A DNA stretch of 64,000 nt from the NCBI RefSeq assembly GCF_003173715.1, contig NZ_CP029550.1, positions 2,232,001 to 2,296,000 of the forward strand, written 5' to 3'. The notes below the pieces were generated by a model that saw only the letters and a list, made by a program, of their open reading frames with translations, ran no database searches and was not told the origin of the DNA. Position 1 is the stretch's first letter. The number at the start of each line of letters is the position of its first letter. This DNA is from Methylobacterium durans (GTDB lineage: Bacteria; Pseudomonadota; Alphaproteobacteria; Rhizobiales; Beijerinckiaceae). Below, piece after piece: positions 16,879 to 24,427 of this stretch. The position numbers and the translations under genes are program-made.

Positions 16879-17811
16879 ATGCGTATCGCTTTCATCGGTC
16901 AGCAGGATTTCGGAAAGGCCGTGCTCGAGGCCTTCCTGGCGCGGGGCGATGAGGTGGTGGGCGTGTTCTGCGCGCCCGAGAAGGAGGGGGCGAGGCCGGA
17001 CGTGCTGAGGACGGCGGCGGTCGAGAAGGGCCTCCAGGTCTTCCAGTTCCCGAGCCTGAAGAGCGCGGAGGCCGAGGAGGCGATGCGGGGGCTCGAGGCC
17101 GATATCGGCATCATGGCCTACGTACTGCAATTCGCGCCGCAGAGCTTCGTGAACATCCCGACGCACGGCACCATCCAGTACCATCCCTCCCTGCTGCCGC
17201 GGTACCGCGGCCCCTCCTCGATCAACTGGCCGATCGCCAAGGGAGACACGGAGACGGGACTGTCGATCTTCCGGCCGACCGACGGGCTCGACGAGGGTCC
17301 GGTGATCCTCCAGAAGACCTGCGCGATCGGGCCCGACGACACGATCGGCGAGGTGTATTTCAACCACCTGTTCCCGCTGGGCGTGGCCGCGATGCTGGAG
17401 GCGGCTGACCTCGTGGTGGCGGGCCGCCACACCGAGACCGTCCAGGACGAGGCGCAGGCGAGCTACGAGGGTTGGTTCCGCGCCCGCGAGGCCCAGGTCA
17501 ACTGGGCGAACCACATCGACCAGATCTACAACATCATCCGAGCCGCGAATCCGGCGCCCGGTGCATGGACGACGCTCAACGGCCAGACGCTCCAGATCTT
17601 CGACGCGCGCAAGCACCCGGTGCGCACGATCGGCGCCGTGAAGGGCAAGATCGGCGCGGTCACCCAGATCGGGGCGGAATCCTTCCGCGTCACCGCGCAG
17701 GGTGGCCAGATCGAGATCTTCAAGGTGAAGGTGGAGGGCGGCAAGAAGGTTTCGGCCGGTGAATTCGCGGCCAGCGGCGCCCTGAGCGTCGGGACGATCC
17801 TGGGCGCTTGA
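16879..17811 (+). CDS. stand-alone formyltransferase related to the 10-formyl-THF dehydrogenase hydrolase domain
   Basis: A 310-residue protein. The N-terminal domain (about 1-200) has the formyltransferase/formyl-THF hydrolase fold. YHPSLLPRYRG contains His102 and DGLDEGP contains Asp138, matching the catalytic His106 and Asp142 of the human ALDH1L1 hydrolase domain. The C-terminal part (about 205-310) fits the Fmt-type C-terminal domain. There is no acyl-carrier or aldehyde dehydrogenase domain. It is not a normal methionyl-tRNA formyltransferase, because the NxH motif of Fmt is QxH here. Family knowledge gives formyl transfer to or from tetrahydrofolate. Beside frc it may connect formyl-CoA with folate-bound C1 units, which is inference. 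The start is preceded by a GC-rich leader with a partial hairpin. Confidence 0.75.
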   Translation: MRIAFIGQQDFGKAVLEAFLARGDEVVGVFCAPEKEGARPDVLRTAAVEKGLQVFQFPSLKSAEAEEAMRGLEADIGIMAYVLQFAPQSFVNIPTHGTIQYHPSLLPRYRGPSSINWPIAKGDTETGLSIFRPTDGLDEGPVILQKTCAIGPDDTIGEVYFNHLFPLGVAAMLEAADLVVAGRHTETVQDEAQASYEGWFRAREAQVNWANHIDQIYNIIRAANPAPGAWTTLNGQTLQIFDARKHPVRTIGAVKGKIGAVTQIGAESFRVTAQGGQIEIFKVKVEGGKKVSAGEFAASGALSVGTILGA

Positions 17812-17886
17812 CCCGAGCCTTAGCCGAGCCTGCCCAAAGCGCATCCCTCCGTCCGCCCGGAGTAGGTTCGGCGACCTTGACAATAC

Positions 17887-17904
17887 TGGAATCTGGCATA
17901 CCAG
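17887..17904 (+). promoter_or_regulatory. operator-like site C (sucCD) with -35 box
   Basis: TGGAATCTGGCATACCAG fits the island consensus; its core CTGGCATACCAG is a near-perfect 12-bp palindrome. TTGACA lies at 17877-17882, just upstream, giving the same -35/operator arrangement as sites B and D. The sucC start is 208 nt downstream. Confidence 0.65.
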
Positions 17905-17922
17905 TTTCAAATCTCTGACGAT

Positions 17923-17942
17923 GTCAGGTATGAACACCTGAC
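17923..17942. promoter_or_regulatory. second dyad in the sucC leader
   Basis: GTCAGGT and ACCTGAC form a perfect 7-bp inverted repeat with a 6-nt spacer, 18 nt after operator site C. It has no matching copies at the other island promoters, so it may bind a different regulator or form a leader hairpin specific to sucCD. Confidence 0.45.
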
Positions 17943-18111
17943 GCGCGGTTCGCCCGCGGCCGCAAGGGCGCGTGGAAAAGGGTTCGGCGCCAGGACTCGC
18001 TCCTTGAGGGAGGGCACCAGATCTGAAACAGCCGTCATCAGAACGGCAGGTATCACAGGCAGAACCCCGGATGTCCTCGTGGGACGCGGCAGGGGTGCGG
18101 GAGAGGAAGCG

Positions 18112-19308
18112 ATGAACATACACGAGTATCAGGCGAAGGGGGTTTTGCGGGAGTTCGGGGTTCCGGTCTCGCGGGGTGTTGCGATCTTCGACGCATCGGA
18201 GGCGGAGGGCGCGGCGCGCGAGCTTGGCGGTCCGGTCTGGGTGGTCAAGAGCCAGATCCACGCGGGCGGGCGCGGCAAGGGCAGCTTCCAGGGCGCGGCG
18301 CCGGGCGCCAAGGGCGGCGTGCGCGTCTCCAAGTCGGCCGAGGAGGTCGTCCAGAACGCCCGCGAGATGCTGGGCCAGACCCTGGTCACCGTGCAGACCG
18401 GGCCGGCCGGCAAGCAGGTCAACCGCCTCTACATCGAGGAGGGCGCCCAGATCGCGGCCGAGTTCTACCTCTCGATGCTGGTCGACCGGGCCACGGGCGG
18501 CGTCGCCTTCGTGGTCTCGACCGAGGGCGGCATGGACATCGAGGCGGTTGCCCACGACAGCCCGGAGAAGATCCACACCATCCCGGTCGATCCGGCCACC
18601 GGCATCCAGCCCCATCACGGCCGCGCGGTGGCGCGCGCCCTCGGCCTGTCGGGGGCCCAGGCCAAGCAGGCCGAGGCGCTGAGCGCCAATCTCTACCGGG
18701 CGTTTGTCGAGAAGGACATGAGCCTGCTCGAGATCAACCCGCTGGTGCTGACCGCCACGGGCGAGCTCAAGTGCCTGGACGCCAAGATCGCCTTCGACGG
18801 CAACGCGCTCTACCGCCATCCCGACATCGTGGGCCTTCGCGACGAGACCGAGGAGGACGCCAAGGAGATCGAGGCCTCCAAGCACGATCTCGCCTACATC
18901 GCGCTGGATGGCACGATCGGCTGCATGGTCAACGGGGCGGGGCTGGCCATGGCCACGCTCGACATCATCAAGCTCTACGGCGAGGAGCCGGCCAACTTCC
19001 TGGATGTGGGCGGGGGCGCCAGCGAGGAGAAGGTGACGGCGGCCTTCCAGATCATCACGGCCGATCCGAACGTGAAGGGGATTCTGGTCAACATCTTCGG
19101 CGGGATCATGAAGTGCGACGTGATCGCGCGCGGGGTGATCGCGGCGGTGAAGACGGTGGGGCTGTCGGTGCCGCTGGTGGTGCGGCTGGAGGGCACGAAC
19201 GTGGAGGAGGGCAAGGCGATCATCCGGGGCTCGGGGCTCAACGTGATCCCGGCCGACGATCTGGACGATGCCGCGCAGAAGATCGTGGCCGCGGTGAAGG
19301 GAGCCTGA
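18112..19308 (+). CDS. sucC: ADP-forming succinate-CoA ligase beta subunit (SucC paralogue)
   Basis: A 398-residue protein. The start at 18112 has GAGAGGA 5 nt upstream. It has the ATP-grasp N-terminal half ([30 protein letters not shown]) and the C-terminal ligase-CoA domain ([25 protein letters not shown]). The extra Gly/Lys loop after HAGGRGKG matches SucC better than malate thiokinase MtkA, although MtkA cannot be ruled out. With SucD it makes succinyl-CoA from succinate, CoA and ATP, or the reverse. In this island it may supply succinyl-CoA to prime Frc. Codon use changes inside the gene: the start and the part after about 19000 prefer G-ending codons, the middle C-ending ones. Confidence 0.85.
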   Translation: MNIHEYQAKGVLREFGVPVSRGVAIFDASEAEGAARELGGPVWVVKSQIHAGGRGKGSFQGAAPGAKGGVRVSKSAEEVVQNAREMLGQTLVTVQTGPAGKQVNRLYIEEGAQIAAEFYLSMLVDRATGGVAFVVSTEGGMDIEAVAHDSPEKIHTIPVDPATGIQPHHGRAVARALGLSGAQAKQAEALSANLYRAFVEKDMSLLEINPLVLTATGELKCLDAKIAFDGNALYRHPDIVGLRDETEEDAKEIEASKHDLAYIALDGTIGCMVNGAGLAMATLDIIKLYGEEPANFLDVGGGASEEKVTAAFQIITADPNVKGILVNIFGGIMKCDVIARGVIAAVKTVGLSVPLVVRLEGTNVEEGKAIIRGSGLNVIPADDLDDAAQKIVAAVKGA

Positions 19309-19309
19309 C

Positions 19310-20194
19310 ATGTCGGTGATGATCGATGCCAACACCCGGGTGATCTGCCAGGGCTTCACGGGCAAGAACGGCACCTTCCACTCGGAGCAGGCGATCGCCT
19401 ACGGCACCAAGATGGTGGGGGGCACGAGCCCGGGCAAAGGCGGGGCGACGCATCTGGGGCTGCCGGTGTTCGACACGGTGGCGGAGGCGCGGGAAGCCAC
19501 GGGGGCGGAGGCGAGCGTGGTCTACGTGCCGCCGCCGGGAGCGGCGGACGCGATCCTGGAGGCGGTGGCGGCGGAGGTGCCGTTGATCGTGTGCATCACG
19601 GAGGGGATCCCGGTCCTCGACATGGTGCGGGTGAAGCGGGCGCTGGTGGGCTCGAAGTCGCGGCTTGTGGGCCCGAACTGCCCCGGGATCGTGACGGCGG
19701 GGGAGAGCAAGATCGGGATCATGCCGGCCAACATCTTCCGTCCGGGCAGCGTGGGGATCGTGTCGCGGTCGGGCACGCTGACCTACGAGGCGGTGTTCCA
19801 GACGACGACGGCGGGTCTTGGCCAGACGACGGCGGTTGGGATCGGGGGGGACCCGGTCAAGGGGACGGAGTTCATCGACGTCCTGGAGCTGTTCCTGGCG
19901 GATCCGAAGACGGAGTCGATCGTGATGATCGGGGAGATCGGGGGCTCTGCGGAGGAGGAGGCGGCGCAGTTCCTGGCGGACGAGGCGCGGCGGGGCCGCC
20001 GGAAGCCGACGGTGGGGTTCATCGCGGGGCGGACGGCGCCGCCGGGGCGGCGGATGGGTCACGCGGGGGCGATCATCTCGGGGGGCAAGGGGGGCGCCGA
20101 GGACAAGATCGCGGCGATGGAGGCGGCGGGCATCCGGGTCTCGCCCTCGCCCGCCCGCCTCGGATCAACCCTCGTCGATACCCTCAAGGGATGA
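19310..20194 (+). CDS. sucD: succinate-CoA ligase alpha subunit (SucD paralogue)
   Basis: A 294-residue protein, the family's usual length, one base after the sucC stop and so co-translated with it. It has the CoA-binding Rossmann domain ([18 protein letters not shown]), the conserved GPNCPGI loop and the phospho-histidine segment [17 protein letters not shown] near residue 245. It forms the alpha-beta enzyme with SucC. The gene uses GGG and other G-ending codons far more than most genes in the window, a sign of a different origin or of conversion with another copy. A 15-bp perfect hairpin ends the operon. Confidence 0.87.
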   Translation: MSVMIDANTRVICQGFTGKNGTFHSEQAIAYGTKMVGGTSPGKGGATHLGLPVFDTVAEAREATGAEASVVYVPPPGAADAILEAVAAEVPLIVCITEGIPVLDMVRVKRALVGSKSRLVGPNCPGIVTAGESKIGIMPANIFRPGSVGIVSRSGTLTYEAVFQTTTAGLGQTTAVGIGGDPVKGTEFIDVLELFLADPKTESIVMIGEIGGSAEEEAAQFLADEARRGRRKPTVGFIAGRTAPPGRRMGHAGAIISGGKGGAEDKIAAMEAAGIRVSPSPARLGSTLVDTLKG

Positions 20195-20199
20195 GGACC

Positions 20200-20233
20200 T
20201 GTCGGTGGCCGGGACACGTCCCGGCCACCGACA
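20200..20233 (+). terminator. strong hairpin after sucD
   Basis: A perfect 15-bp stem (20200-20214 with 20219-20233) and a CACG tetraloop start 6 nt after the sucD stop. There is no T-run; it probably ends or protects the sucCD transcript. Confidence 0.65.
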
Positions 20234-20467
20234 CGGAGAACGGGGCGCTCGTCCGGAATGGGAAGCGCGCCCTTCTCTCACGGCCTAGCATCACGCATCG
20301 GCCCCAGGATGGTCGGCCTGGTCCCGCCCGTGCCGTGTCCTGATAGAGAAGGACCGACGCTTCGAGACGAAGTCCTCGCGCACAATATTCAGCTATTCGC
20401 GGAGACCACGTCCGGCCGGCTCATACACCACGGCCGGATCCGCGCGGCACACGCATGAATTGACAAC

Positions 20468-20485
20468 AGATATCTGGTATACCAG
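20468..20485 (+). promoter_or_regulatory. operator-like site D (gntR) with -35 box
   Basis: AGATATCTGGTATACCAG contains the perfect palindrome CTGGTATACCAG (20474-20485). TTGACA at 20460-20465 precedes it. It is the only site upstream of the regulator gene (start at 20681), which fits autoregulation. Confidence 0.7.
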
Positions 20486-20680
20486 AGTCCAAGAAGGTCG
20501 CGCACATGCGCGGCTGCCCGCCCATGTGCGTCCGCTCGAGAGCCACTCGGCTCGGCTCGACCGGAACACGAGGACAGCGAGGTCAGAACACTAGGCGGTG
20601 TTCAGGCTTTGCAGTAGGTCTCGGCGCGCGTGGATTTCGCCGGTACCCGGCGTGGAGCCGAGAAACGTTTGGGTGTGGTC

Positions 20681-21373
20681 ATGGTGAAAAGCGATCAGTT
20701 CAACATCACGCCGATCGTCGCGAGCTCCAGCCTGCGCACGCTGGCCTACGAGGCGCTCAAGGCCGCCATCACCAACATGGACATCTACGGCCGCGCCGAG
20801 GAAGTCCGGCTCGACGAGCGCAAGCTCTCCCAGGATCTCGGTGTCAGCCGCACGCCGGTGCGCGAGGCCCTGACCGTTCTGGAGCAGGAGGGCTTCGTGC
20901 GCTCCGAGGCGCGCCGCGGCGTCTTCGTCATCAAGAAGACGAAGAAGGAGATCGTCGGCATGATCCACGCCTGGGCGGCGCTGGAGAGCATGGCCGCGCG
21001 TCTCGCCTGCGAGCGGGCCACCGACGCCCAGCTCAAATCCCTGCGCGAGATGTTCCCCGAGTTCTACGAGGGCAAGCCCTCCGAGCACCTCGACGAGTAC
21101 TCGGATGCCAACATCCGCTTCCATCAGAAGATCATCTCGCTCGGCCAGTGCGAGGTGATCGAGGATCTGTCGAGCAACCTCCTGATGCATGTACGCGGCA
21201 TCCGCAACACGGCGCTGCGGCAGGGCGAGCGCGCCGAGAAGTCGATCAAGGAGCACGTGCAGATCATCAAGGCGCTCGAAGCCCGCCAGTCCGAGCTCGC
21301 CGAGAACCTTGTCCGGGAGCATGGGCTAGGCCTCGCCTCCCACGTCAACACCTACGGCGATTATCTCGAGTAG
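20681..21373 (+). CDS. GntR-family (FadR/FCD type) regulator of the oxalate/formate island
   Basis: A 230-residue protein. The N-terminal winged helix-turn-helix (about 15-80) has the GntR pattern KLSQDLGVSRTPVREALTVL followed by EGFV. The C-terminal FCD domain (about 90-220) has the usual metal-binding-type residues: Asp in YSDANIRFHQ, plus His in KEHVQII and a late His in VREHG. FCD regulators bind small carboxylates or acyl-CoAs and usually repress. Known FadR-type operators resemble TGGTATACCA, exactly the palindrome found at six places in this island including its own promoter. The ligand could be oxalate, formate or oxalyl/formyl-CoA; the sequence does not say which. The ribosome site is weak (GGTGTGG). 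Confidence 0.9.
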   Translation: MVKSDQFNITPIVASSSLRTLAYEALKAAITNMDIYGRAEEVRLDERKLSQDLGVSRTPVREALTVLEQEGFVRSEARRGVFVIKKTKKEIVGMIHAWAALESMAARLACERATDAQLKSLREMFPEFYEGKPSEHLDEYSDANIRFHQKIISLGQCEVIEDLSSNLLMHVRGIRNTALRQGERAEKSIKEHVQIIKALEARQSELAENLVREHGLGLASHVNTYGDYLE

Positions 21374-21421
21374 GCCGCCGGCAGGACGGAGACGCCGACG
21401 CATGCGAGATCGTCCATCGAG

Positions 21422-21447
21422 AGCCCGCCGGCCATTGGCGGGCTTTT
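21422..21447 (+). terminator. intrinsic terminator after gntR
   Basis: AGCCCGCC pairs with GGCGGGCT around a 7-nt loop, then TTT. It lies 49 nt after the gntR stop. Confidence 0.8.
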
Positions 21448-21531
21448 CTCGTCCGGGACGCTCTCCTGGCCCACGCCATCCGTGCAGCGACACCCGCGAG
21501 CACGGTCCTGCGCAATCCTGCGCCTGAGGGC

Positions 21532-21549
21532 TGGTATCTGGTATACAAT
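21532..21549 (+). promoter_or_regulatory. operator-like site E (unknown gene at 21750)
   Basis: TGGTATCTGGTATACAAT matches 16 of the 18 consensus positions including the left half-site. It overlaps a TATACAAT sequence that could serve as the -10 box. It stands between the gntR terminator and a short transcript region that ends in an intrinsic-terminator-like hairpin at 21595. Confidence 0.6.
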
Positions 21550-21594
21550 AATGCTAGATATCCCGCGTCCTTCCTGAGACATGGGACTACCTTC

Positions 21595-21624
21595 AAACGC
21601 GCTCTCGGCAGGGAGCGCGTTTTT
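21595..21624 (+). terminator. terminator-like hairpin in the leader after site E
   Basis: AAACGCGCTC pairs with GAGCGCGTTT around an 8-nt loop, running into a TTTTT tract at 21620-21624. It lies only about 50-70 nt downstream of the probable start and 125 nt before the next gene, so it could be an attenuator or the end of a small RNA. Confidence 0.6.
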
Positions 21625-21749
21625 CTTATGCGCGGCCTTGGGCGGCGACCGAACCGGCGAGCCTCTGCCGACGCGACGGAAACGCAGAGCCTCCCACGAC
21701 GTTGAGCGCTGCGGGCGCGTGCCCGGCCACGAAGGAGGGGCAGCCCATC

Positions 21750-22070
21750 ATGAGCGCACAATCCAGCCTGTCGACCGGGGCCCTGGCCGATGCCGTCGCC
21801 GCCGCCTATGCCGATTGCACGCGCCCCCCGCTCACGCCCGAACTCGTCGACCAGGTCCGCGCGGCGATCCTCTCCGAAGGTCTCGAAGGCGCGAATCCCG
21901 CGGACCCCGCCAACATCGACGCCATCAACCGGGTGCTCGACGCGTTCGAGCTCTCGCTCGAGGCCGTCGCAGGTCCACGCCTCGTCGGGATCGATGCGGC
22001 GACCGGGATCGTCAGGATGTCGAATCGCTCGGAGGCGGGACGGCCCCTGCGCTCCTTCGGCGGCCAGTAG
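21750..22070 (+). CDS. hypothetical protein in the GntR regulon
   Basis: A 106-residue acidic protein. The start at 21750 has GGAGGGG 9 nt upstream. It is mostly helical by composition, with no cysteines, signal peptide or membrane segment; the last 30 residues (GPRLVGIDAATGIVRMSN) look like a small beta hairpin. I do not recognise it. Operator site E and a terminator-like leader hairpin lie upstream, and fdh1B follows 520 nt later under its own operator, so it is likely controlled together with oxalate/formate metabolism. Confidence 0.65.
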   Translation: MSAQSSLSTGALADAVAAAYADCTRPPLTPELVDQVRAAILSEGLEGANPADPANIDAINRVLDAFELSLEAVAGPRLVGIDAATGIVRMSNRSEAGRPLRSFGGQ

Positions 22071-22556
22071 TCGCGCTTGAGGTCGCTCGGTGACGGCGCG
22101 TCACGGTATGCGTACCGGAGCGGGCAGGCATGCCTTTTCCGCGGGTCCGTGACCGCGTGGGCTGCCGTGGAAGCGCGGCGCAGCGGCTACGATGATCAGC
22201 CAACCTTATGGAATTAAAGTTCCGAGCCGTCGGAATCTCAGTTTCGAGCTGTTCAAAAGGCGGATTTTCGCGATCCCCTCCGCCTTCGATCGCCGTTTCG
22301 GCAACATTTTGCCGAGAGCACTGCGATGCAAAAGGAAATATTTCATCCTGGAAGGATTGGTCGGCGAGGGCCGGATTCGCCCGATGGATAGCCGCCTTGC
22401 TCGAAAGCTTAAGTTTCGGAAACTTCTCCGCTTCAGGATCGCATGCTATGCCCCTCGCGGCATAGATGCCCCGGCCGTGATCGATGGCCCTTCACGCTTC
22501 GCGTCAGAACGCGGCAAGACACGCTTCGACGCAGCGCGACGGCTGGGCAGCCACCC
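22071..22556 (+). other. AT-richer upstream region of the fdh1 operon
   Basis: About 485 nt have lower GC than the rest of the window, especially 22195-22440. A 129-codon frame crosses it, but its Arg/Lys/Ile-rich composition and lack of a ribosome site argue against a gene. The composition suggests a regulatory region, perhaps an enhancer or activator site for fdh1; I see no clear further motif. Confidence 0.45.
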
Positions 22557-22574
22557 TTGTATTTTGTATGCCAG
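22557..22574 (+). promoter_or_regulatory. operator-like site F (fdh1B)
   Basis: TTGTATTTTGTATGCCAG matches the island consensus at most positions, with the right half-site ATGCCAG intact. It ends 16 nt before the fdh1B start codon, so a bound repressor would block the promoter or the start of transcription. Confidence 0.6.
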
Positions 22575-22590
22575 AGGGTAGAGTGGCGGG

Positions 22591-24308
22591 ATGAACCAGC
22601 ACGATAACTCCCGCGTCCAGCGGTTCGATCATCCCGGTCGCGGTCGCGAGCGCGCGAGACCCGTGCCGAAGGGACGACAGGTCGATCCCACCGCCAAGGT
22701 CGAGATCGAGGCCCTGCTCGGCGACCGCTCGCGCCAGCGCGACCTCCTGATCGAGCACCTGCACCTGATCCAGGACACCTATGGCCAGATCAGCGCGGCC
22801 CATCTCGCGGCGCTCGCCGACGAGATGAAGCTCGCCTTCGCCGAGGTGTTCGAGACCGCGACCTTCTACGCGCATTTCGACGTGGTCCGCGACGGCGAGG
22901 CCGCGATCCCGTCGCTCACGGTGCGCGTCTGCGACAGCATCACCTGCGCGATGCACGGCGCCGAGGATCTTCTTGCGGCGCTGCAGGCGGAACTCGGGTC
23001 CGACGTGCGCGTCGTGCGGGCGCCGTGCGTGGGCCTCTGCGACCACGCGCCCGCGGCGGAGGTCGGCCATAACTTCCTGCATCGGGCGGACGTGGCGAGC
23101 GTCAAGGCCGCAGTCGAGGCGCGCGACACCCACGCCCACATCCCGGCCTACATCGATTACGACGCCTATCTGGCCGGCGGCGGCTACAAGGTGCTGGAGC
23201 GCCTGCGCTCAGGCGACCTTGCCGTGGAGGACGTGCTCAAGGTGCTCGACGACGGGGCGCTTCGCGGACTCGGAGGCGCCGGCTTCCCCACGGGCCGCAA
23301 GTGGCGCTCGGTGCGCGGCGAGCCCGGCCCCCGCCTGATGGCGATCAACGGCGACGAGGGAGAGCCCGGCACCTTCAAGGACCAGCTCTACCTCAACACC
23401 GATCCGCACCGCTTCCTCGAAGGCACGCTGATCGGCGCGCACGTGGTCGAGGCCGAGGACGTCTACCTCTACATCCGCGACGAGTACCCGATCGCCCGCG
23501 AGATCCTGGCCCGCGAGATCGCCAAGCTCCCGGCCGGCGGCCCCCGCCTCCATCTGCGGCGCGGCGCGGGCGCTTATATATGCGGCGAGGAATCGTCTCT
23601 GATCGAGTCGCTGGAGGGCAAGCGCGGCCTGCCCCGCCACAAGCCCCCCTTCCCGTTCCAGGTCGGCCTGTTCGGGCGCCCGACCCTCATCAACAACGTC
23701 GAGACCGTGTTCTGGGTGCGCGACCTGATCGAGCGCGGGGCCGAGTGGTGGAAGAGCCACGGCCGCAATGGCTCGGCGGGCCTGCGCTCCTACTCGGTCT
23801 CGGGCCGGGTCAGGGAGCCGGGCGTGAAGCTGGCGCCCGCCGGCCTCACCGTGCAGGAGCTGATCGACGAGCATTGCGGCGGCATGGCCGACGGCCACAC
23901 CTTCGCGGCCTACCTGCCAGGCGGCGCCTCGGGCGGCATCCTGCCGGCCTCGATGGGCGACATCCCCTCGATTTCGGCAAGCTCGAGAAATACGGCTGCT
24001 TCATCGGCTCGGCCGCCGTCGTCATCCTGTCGGACAAGGACGATGTCCAGGGCGCGGCCCTCAACCTGATGCGGTTCTTCGAGGACGAGTCCTGCGGCCA
24101 ATGCACCCCCTGCCGGGCGGGCACCCAGAAGGCCCGGATGCTGATGGAGAACGGCATCTGGGACACCGAGCTCCTCGGCGAGCTGTCGCAGTGCATGCGG
24201 GACGCCTCGATCTGCGGCCTCGGCCAGGCGGCCTCGAATCCGCTGTCGAGCGTTATCAAGTTCTTCCCCGACCTGTTCCCCACTCCGCGCCCGATGGCGG
24301 CGGAGTAA
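22591..24308 (+). CDS. fdh1B: NAD-dependent formate dehydrogenase FDH1, beta (flavin/NAD) subunit, one frameshift as read
   Basis: About 572 residues when one missing base is restored. The N-terminal third is a NuoE-like [2Fe-2S] domain with Cys114, Cys119, Cys146 and Cys150. The rest is NuoF-like: FMN/NADH loops GGAGFPTGRKWRS and NGDEGEPGTFKD, and a C-terminal [4Fe-4S] motif ESCGQCTPCRAGT. It takes electrons from the alpha subunit and reduces NAD+. At 23964-23967 (CCCC) the frame moves by one; adding one C turns GDIPSI into GDIPLDFG and joins both frames smoothly, so an indel error is likely. Sequence and gene order match the tungsten-type FDH1 of Methylorubrum extorquens. Operator F lies just upstream. 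Confidence 0.9.
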
Positions 24309-24427
24309 GGCAGGAACCCGGCCGGGCACGCGCGAAGCCAGGGCCGCCGCATCCGGCGGTCCCCACGAGAACGAGCCGCCGGAGCGTGCCCTCTCAAGGG
24401 CAGCCCAGCGGGCGGGAGCGGAACCTG

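Noticed and set aside
15433..19374. A 1313-codon open frame on the minus strand opposite frc, the formyltransferase and sucC
   Set aside because: It is the antisense of three well-supported genes, Arg/Asp/Leu/His filler in composition, and arises from high GC third positions.
22192..22581. A 129-codon frame in the fdh1 upstream region
   Set aside because: AT-rich, Arg/Lys/Ile-heavy, no ribosome site, and it covers operator F.
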